Below are positions 53,053 to 57,268 of a stretch of DNA of 57,268 nucleotides, one piece after another (the stretch's first letter is position 1; the number at the start of each line of letters is the position of its first letter). Location: contig NZ_JAANMS010000032.1 in the NCBI RefSeq assembly GCF_011250565.1, positions 1-57,268 of the forward strand, read 5' to 3'. The notes below the pieces were generated by a model. The model worked only from the letters and a program-made list of their open reading frames with translations, ran no database searches and was not told the origin of the DNA. The DNA comes from Nocardioides sp. IC4_145 (GTDB lineage Bacteria > Actinomycetota > Actinomycetes > Propionibacteriales > Nocardioidaceae). The translations under genes and the position numbers were made by a program.

Positions 53053-53950
53053 CCACCAGCACGTCGCCGGCGCGGACGCGCCGCTCCTCGAGGTCGACCA
53101 CGTGGTCGTCCAGTTCGGTGGCGTCACGGCCGTCAACGAGGCGACCTTCGTGGCCGAGGCCGGCACGGTGACCGGCCTGATCGGCCCCAACGGCGCCGGC
53201 AAGACGACCTGCTTCAACGTCATCTCCGGCCTGCAGAAGCCCACCCGCGGCAAGGTCCGCTTCCGCGGCCGCAACGTCACCGGCGCGCCGGTGCACCGCC
53301 GGTCGAAGCGGGGGATGGGGCGCACCTTCCAGCGGCTCGAGGCGTTCGGCTCGCTCTCGGTGCGCGACAACGTCCGGGTCGCCCACGACATCCACCGCGG
53401 GCTCGCCGGCCTGGTGAGGCCCGGCGCCAAGGACATCGACGCCCTGCTCGAGCGGGTGGGCATCTCGGCGTACGCCGACGAGCGCGCCGACTCCATCCCG
53501 ACCGGCACCGCGCGCCTGCTCGAGCTGGCCCGCTGCCTGGCCGGCGACCCGAAGCTGCTGCTGCTCGACGAGCCCTCCTCGGGCCTCGACGAGACCGAGA
53601 CCGACGACTTCGGCGACCTGCTGCGCGACCTCGCCGCCGAGGGCCGCGGCATCCTCATGGTCGAGCACGACATGGACCTGGTGATGGGCGTCTGCGACAC
53701 CATCCACGTCCTCGACTTCGGCTCGATCATCGCCTCGGGCGCGCCCGGCGAGATCCGCCGCGACCCGGCCGTGCAGCGCGCCTACCTCGGCTACTCCGAC
53801 GAGGTGCCGGAGCACGAGCTGGCCGGGGCCGGCGTCGGCGTGAGCGCCGTCGAGGAGACCCGCACCGACCTCGTGCCGGTCGGTGCGGCCAGCGACGCGA
53901 CGACCGTGATCCCGGCGGTCGGCGCCACCACCCCGGAGGACGTCCGATGA
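53045..53950 (+). CDS. LivG-type ABC transporter ATP-binding protein
   Basis: 301 residues. Walker A GPNGAGKTT (near 46), FNVISGLQKPTRGKVRFRGRNVTG, RTFQRLEAFGSLSVRDNV, Walker B LLLLDEPSSGLDETE (near 180), H-loop MVEHDMDLVM. The signature motif is the variant IPTGTARLLELAR in place of LSGGQ. A C-terminal tail of about 45 residues (EHELAGAGVGVSAVEETRTD...) extends beyond the usual family length. ATG 53045 lies inside the permease end; the stop overlaps livF (ATGA). Confidence 0.93.
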   Translation: MPDHQHVAGADAPLLEVDHVVVQFGGVTAVNEATFVAEAGTVTGLIGPNGAGKTTCFNVISGLQKPTRGKVRFRGRNVTGAPVHRRSKRGMGRTFQRLEAFGSLSVRDNVRVAHDIHRGLAGLVRPGAKDIDALLERVGISAYADERADSIPTGTARLLELARCLAGDPKLLLLDEPSSGLDETETDDFGDLLRDLAAEGRGILMVEHDMDLVMGVCDTIHVLDFGSIIASGAPGEIRRDPAVQRAYLGYSDEVPEHELAGAGVGVSAVEETRTDLVPVGAASDATTVIPAVGATTPEDVR

Positions 53951-54654
53951 GCATCCCCATCCTCGAGGTCGTCGACCTCCACGCCGCCTACGGCCGCATC
54001 GAGGTCCTCCGCGGCGTCGACCTGGCGGTGCCGAAGGGCGCGGTCATGGCGCTGCTCGGGCCCAACGGCGCGGGCAAGTCGACGCTGGTCAAGGTCATCT
54101 CCGGGCAGAAGAAGCCCACCTCCGGCGACGTCCACCTCGGCGGCGTCAACGTGCGGGGCGCAGGCTCCGAGGAGCTGGCGCGGCTGGGGCTGTGCACGGT
54201 GCCCGAGGGTCGCTCGGTCTTCCCGAACCTCACCGTCGAGGAGAACCTCCGCCTGATGTCGTACGCCGGCGTCCCCAGCGAGGCGGTCCTCGACACGGCG
54301 TACTCCTACTTCCCGCGGCTCTCCGAGCGTCGCCACCAGCTCGCCGGCACCATGTCCGGCGGGGAGCAGCAGATGCTGGCCATGTCGCGGGCGCTCGCCT
54401 CGGACCCGGCGCTGCTGCTGCTCGACGAGCTGTCGATGGGGCTCGCGCCGCTGATCGTCGACGAGCTCTACGACACCGTCGCCCAGATCGCGGCGTCCGG
54501 CGTCTCCATCCTCTGCATCGAGCAGTTCGCCCGCACCGCGCTGCGGGTCTCCGACTACGCGGCCGTCATGTCCGGCGGACGCATCGTGGCCTCCGGCGAA
54601 CCCGCCGAGGTCCTCGAGACCATGTCCGACGTCATCCTCGGAGGTGCCGCGTGA
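53947..54654 (+). CDS. LivF-type ABC transporter ATP-binding protein
   Basis: 235 residues, standard LivF length. Walker A GPNGAGKST (near 39), GLCTVPEGRSVFPNLTVEENL, signature MSGGEQQMLAMSRAL, Walker B LLLLDELSMGLAPLIV with Leu in place of the usual Pro, and CIEQFARTALRVSDYAAVMSGGRIVASG. It forms the ATPase pair with the LivG-type protein. The stop overlaps the secreted-protein gene by GTGA, so that gene belongs to the same unit. Confidence 0.94.
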   Translation: MSIPILEVVDLHAAYGRIEVLRGVDLAVPKGAVMALLGPNGAGKSTLVKVISGQKKPTSGDVHLGGVNVRGAGSEELARLGLCTVPEGRSVFPNLTVEENLRLMSYAGVPSEAVLDTAYSYFPRLSERRHQLAGTMSGGEQQMLAMSRALASDPALLLLDELSMGLAPLIVDELYDTVAQIAASGVSILCIEQFARTALRVSDYAAVMSGGRIVASGEPAEVLETMSDVILGGAA

Positions 54655-56453
54655 AGCGGACCGTGCTCCCCCTCGTCGCCAGCGGGCTCGTCGCCGCGGT
54701 GCTCCCGCTCGGCGCCACGACGGCGTCCCCCGCGGCGGCCGCCGGCCTGCCCTCGGCGTCGGCCGCCAAGGAGGTGCTCGACTACGGCTACAGCTCCGAG
54801 GGGTCGGCGACGCCGATCAAGCTCGAGATCTACGAGCCGGTCATCCCGATCCCGGCCACCCCGCAGTTCGAGCTGAACCTCGGCTACAGCAAGGTCTCGG
54901 CCGACAGCAGCGGCGGCAAGGGCCGCGCGGCGTACTTCTGGCCCGGCGACTCCATCGGCGAGGGCCTCAAGACCGTCGTCGAGAACCTCGGCCTGCCGCC
55001 GGAGATCGCCAACCCGATCGCCGAGCAGGGCTACCCGGTCCAGGTGAACTCGGCCTACCCCGGCGGGCCCGAGTCCGAGGTCCAGGAGCCTTTCCCGGGC
55101 TCGGTCTCGCGCACCAGCGCCGCCGAGGGCGACGTCCGTGCCGCGGCCGGCTTCTCCACCGACTGCGACGTCGACGAGCCGGCGGGCAGCGGCGGTGGTG
55201 GTGGCGGCGGCGGCGGTGGTGGCGGGCTGCCGGGCCTGCCCGAGCTCCCGGGGCTGCCGGCCGGCGGGCTCGGCGGCGGCCTGGGCGGTCTCCTCGGTGG
55301 GCTGACCGGTGGGCTGACCGGCGGCCTGCTCGGCGGCTCTGCTGGTGGTGGGGCCGGCGGTGCGACCAACCCGCTCGCCGACTTCGGCGCCGCGATCACC
55401 GGCCAGGGCGCCGCGCAGAAGGCGGCGGAGGAGAAGGCGGCCGAGGAGGCCGCGGCCTGCCAGATCCCCTCGGCGCTCAACGCGCTCATCGACGTCGGCG
55501 GCATGGCCTCCACGAGCCGCTCGACGGTCGAGAAGGGTGTCGTCACCACGACCACCCGCTCCGCCCTCGGCGAGATCCGCCTGCTCGGCGGCATCATCGG
55601 CCTCTCCGGCGTCACCGCGAAGGCCGTGACCAGCAGTGACGGCGCGAAGGAGAAGGCCTCGGGCAAGGCCCGCTTCGGCACGCTCTCCATCGCGGGCCAG
55701 GAGTTCTCCGTCGGGCCCGACGGCTACGAGGCCGTCGGCCAGGGCGGGCCGATCCCCGGGCTCTCCGACGACCCGGCCAAGGCGCTGGAGCAGCTCGGTG
55801 TCTCCATCACGCTCCCGGAGCCCGAGCTGACGAGCAAGGGCAAGGAGGCCAGCGCGGTCGTCGAGGCGCTGCGCATCCAGGTCGACCTCTCGATCCTCAA
55901 GCCGGTCCTGTCCCAGATCCCGCTGGGCGACATCCTGGAGCCGATCCCGTTCCCCGGGCAGGCGGCGATCGTCAAGAGCCTGCTCGGCGCGCTCAACCAG
56001 CTCTCGCCCCGCATCGTCCTCCACCTCGGCGTCGCCGGCAGCGAGGTCAAGCGGGCCCCGAAGCTCGACCTGCCCGACGGCGAGATCCCGGACAACGACC
56101 CCTCCGGCGAGGGTGGCGACTCCAGCGGTGGCGGCTCCGGGGGCGGCGGCACCGCCGGCGGCAGCACCGGCAGCGGCTCGACCGGTGCGCCGACCTCGCC
56201 GAGCGACGTCGGCTCCGCGGGCGACGGCGGCGGCGACGCCGCTCCTGCTGACGGCGACCTCGTCGACGCGGCCCCGGTCGGCGCCGGCCTCCCGCCGCTG
56301 AACTCCATCCCCGGTGCCCTGCTCTTCGGCGGCATCGCGCTCGCCGCGGTCGCGGGCAGCTACCTCCGCAAGATCGGCGCGCTCGCCCTCGGGGCCGGCG
56401 CCGCCTGTCCCCACGGCCTCGACAGCGGCCTGCCCGACCTCCGCAAGGCCTGA
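54651..56453 (+). CDS. Large secreted Gly-rich protein of the transporter unit
   Basis: 600 residues, no family recognised with confidence. Signal peptide VKRTVLPLVASGLVAAVLPLG, cleaved near SPAAAA. Domain 1 (about 35-175) has FELNLGYSKVSADSSGGKGRAAYFWPGDSIGEGL. A 12-Gly tract and LGG/TGG repeats (about 182-235) separate it from domain 2 (about 270-460, LGEIRLLGGIIGLSGVTAKAV, PRIVLHLGVAGSEV), beta-rich. A second Ser/Gly linker (485-530) leads to a hydrophobic segment near the C-terminus (PGALLFGGIALAAVAGSYL). Likely cell-envelope anchored. Translational coupling to livF implies a role in this uptake system. Confidence 0.82.
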   Translation: MKRTVLPLVASGLVAAVLPLGATTASPAAAAGLPSASAAKEVLDYGYSSEGSATPIKLEIYEPVIPIPATPQFELNLGYSKVSADSSGGKGRAAYFWPGDSIGEGLKTVVENLGLPPEIANPIAEQGYPVQVNSAYPGGPESEVQEPFPGSVSRTSAAEGDVRAAAGFSTDCDVDEPAGSGGGGGGGGGGGGLPGLPELPGLPAGGLGGGLGGLLGGLTGGLTGGLLGGSAGGGAGGATNPLADFGAAITGQGAAQKAAEEKAAEEAAACQIPSALNALIDVGGMASTSRSTVEKGVVTTTTRSALGEIRLLGGIIGLSGVTAKAVTSSDGAKEKASGKARFGTLSIAGQEFSVGPDGYEAVGQGGPIPGLSDDPAKALEQLGVSITLPEPELTSKGKEASAVVEALRIQVDLSILKPVLSQIPLGDILEPIPFPGQAAIVKSLLGALNQLSPRIVLHLGVAGSEVKRAPKLDLPDGEIPDNDPSGEGGDSSGGGSGGGGTAGGSTGSGSTGAPTSPSDVGSAGDGGGDAAPADGDLVDAAPVGAGLPPLNSIPGALLFGGIALAAVAGSYLRKIGALALGAGAACPHGLDSGLPDLRKA

Positions 56454-56501
56454 CTCCGTAGGGCCCGACCCCGCCCGGCACCACCCGAAAGGCACCCCGA
56501 G

Positions 56502-57092
56502 ATGACCACGATGCAGAACACCGGCTCCCTGCCCGCCTCGGGCGCCCGCATGGGCTCCGGCACCGCGCTCCCGCGCGCCGGCCGGGGCGGCAGCGCCACC
56601 GGCGCGGCCCCGATGAAGAACAACAACTACCAGCTGCTCCAGGTCGTGCTGTTCTGGGCCGGCGCGATCCTGCTCCCGCTGGGCCTGGTCGTCATCATCC
56701 TGGGTTGGTACGGCGCCGCGAACACGCCCTACCAGTACGACCAGCTCTCCTACCTCGTCTCCGGCGGCCTCCTCGGCCTCGGCCTGACCTTCGTCGGCGG
56801 CTTCCTCTACTTCGGGGCCTGGCTCGCCCGCATCGCCGACGACGGCCGGGAGTCCTCCAAGCGGCTCGCCGACACCCTCCTCGTGCTGGCCGACGTGACC
56901 TCCCGGTCCGCGGCCGTGAACGACCAGGGCGTCGACACCTCCGCGCTGCCGGTCACCGCCGGCGAGGGCACCACCATCCACCGCCGCGACTGCGCCCTCA
57001 TCGCCCACCGCCAGGACCTCCACCCCCTCGGCGAGGCCGAGGCGCAGGGCCGCACCGCCCAGCTCACCACCTGCCGCGTCTGCAAGCCCTGA
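56502..57092 (+). CDS. Membrane protein with C-terminal His/Cys motif
   Basis: 196 residues. A low-complexity N-terminus (about 1-40) leads to two hydrophobic helices (VVLFWAGAILLPLGLVVIILGWYG, LVSGGLLGLGLTFVGGFLYFGAWLARIA), then a cytoplasmic helix and a tail with TIHRRDCALIAHRQDLHPL and TTCRVCKP. The HxxDC...CxxC pattern resembles small metal-binding knuckles seen at the end of actinobacterial proteins. The gene starts 48 bp after the secreted-protein gene with ACCCGAAAGG-type ribosome site and completes the transporter unit. Confidence 0.82.
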   Translation: MTTMQNTGSLPASGARMGSGTALPRAGRGGSATGAAPMKNNNYQLLQVVLFWAGAILLPLGLVVIILGWYGAANTPYQYDQLSYLVSGGLLGLGLTFVGGFLYFGAWLARIADDGRESSKRLADTLLVLADVTSRSAAVNDQGVDTSALPVTAGEGTTIHRRDCALIAHRQDLHPLGEAEAQGRTAQLTTCRVCKP

Positions 57093-57132
57093 CCTGACCC
57101 GGCCCGGCTGACCCGGGCCGGCTGGGCGCAGC

Positions 57133-57216
57133 TTCATCAAGGTATGCAGCCGAACCGTCACTCCCCATGGTGAGTTGATCGTGGGGAGCGATGGTTTCCC
57201 TGCATACCTTGATGAA
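57133..57216. repeat. Inverted-repeat family B, copy 2
   Basis: TTCATCAAGGTATGCAG (57133-57149) and its exact complement (57200-57216) enclose CACTCCCC (57159) and GGGGAGCG (57183). It lies 41 bp after the last gene. The remaining 52 bp to the window end show nothing recognised. Confidence 0.9.
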
Positions 57217-57268
57217 CCGACACGTGGCCCCGGGGCAGCGGCGGGTGGGCAGAGCGGCGGGTCAGGCG

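Noticed and set aside
49462..53730. 1422-codon open frame on minus, antisense to the transporter genes
   Set aside because: High GC makes long antisense frames. The plus strand encodes clear receptor, permease and ATPase motifs with coupled starts; the minus product is a low-information Arg/Asp/Gly/Val-rich sequence.
53045..53950. Degenerate signature motif (IPTGTAR) as proof of an inactive LivG ATPase
   Set aside because: I recall similar signatures in other actinobacterial LivG-type proteins, and Walker A, Walker B and the H-loop are intact.
54555..57161. 868-codon minus frame across the last two genes
   Set aside because: The plus frames have signal peptide, membrane segments and coupled starts. 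The minus frame begins inside repeat family B and is Arg/Ala/Gly-rich without motifs.

Overview
The window is very GC-rich and densely packed with genes, with many 4-bp start/stop overlaps (ATGA, GTGA), many GTG starts and F420/mycothiol-type genes (mshA, luciferase-like and PPOX oxidoreductases, RegX3/SenX3, CarD). This points to a high-GC actinobacterium, most likely a Nocardioides-like member of the Propionibacteriales. The genus is inference from gene content. No rRNA, tRNA, CRISPR array, transposase or phage gene was recognised, and the window looks like ordinary chromosome.

Layout. 1-5.8 kb: a truncated secreted protein, a GtrA membrane protein, an MFS exporter, two F420-type luciferase-fold oxidoreductases and a rhomboid-like protein. 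5.8-7.2 kb: a SatD-type regulator with a membrane partner whose tail is split off in another frame. 7.2-9.7 kb: a GH1 beta-glucosidase/LacI operon with a perfect operator. 9.8-16.7 kb: a PucR regulator divergent from a BMP/nucleoside-type ABC transporter that ends in a fungal-type cytosine deaminase. 16.8-23.1 kb: MFS, TypA, PPOX, CHRD-like, racemase and SDR genes. 23.2-31.7 kb: mshA, a YbjN gene, regX3-senX3, divergent phoU with PHO-box-like repeats, and gpmA; this resembles the mycobacterial mshA-gpm1-senX3-regX3 neighbourhood. 31.7-37.3 kb: UbiA, CarD, an IspD-like protein, IspD, NirD, a CbiX-like protein, a hydrolase and IspF. 37.3-46.5 kb: a sulfite-oxidase-fold membrane protein, an SDR, a C39 peptidase, cysS-trmH-phosphoesterase and an Eis-like acetyltransferase. 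46.5-57.1 kb: an acyl-CoA dehydrogenase, then a seven-gene unit behind a KstR-like palindrome: two cysteine-rich lipoprotein binding proteins, a fused LivH-LivM permease, LivG, LivF, a 600-residue secreted Gly-rich protein and a membrane protein with a Cys-rich tail.

Most notable observations: (a) two neighbouring convergent IspD homologues that lack opposite halves of the known active site, suggesting a heterodimeric enzyme; (b) a five-copy, about 68-bp palindromic repeat family at gene ends, supplying stop codons to adjacent genes; (c) a second inverted-repeat family built on TTCATCAAGGTATGCAG; (d) the KstR-like-controlled transporter with its two accessory envelope proteins; (e) a recurrent leaderless promoter pattern, TANNNT 6-8 nt before the start codon. 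All functions are read from sequence and family memory; no database search was run.
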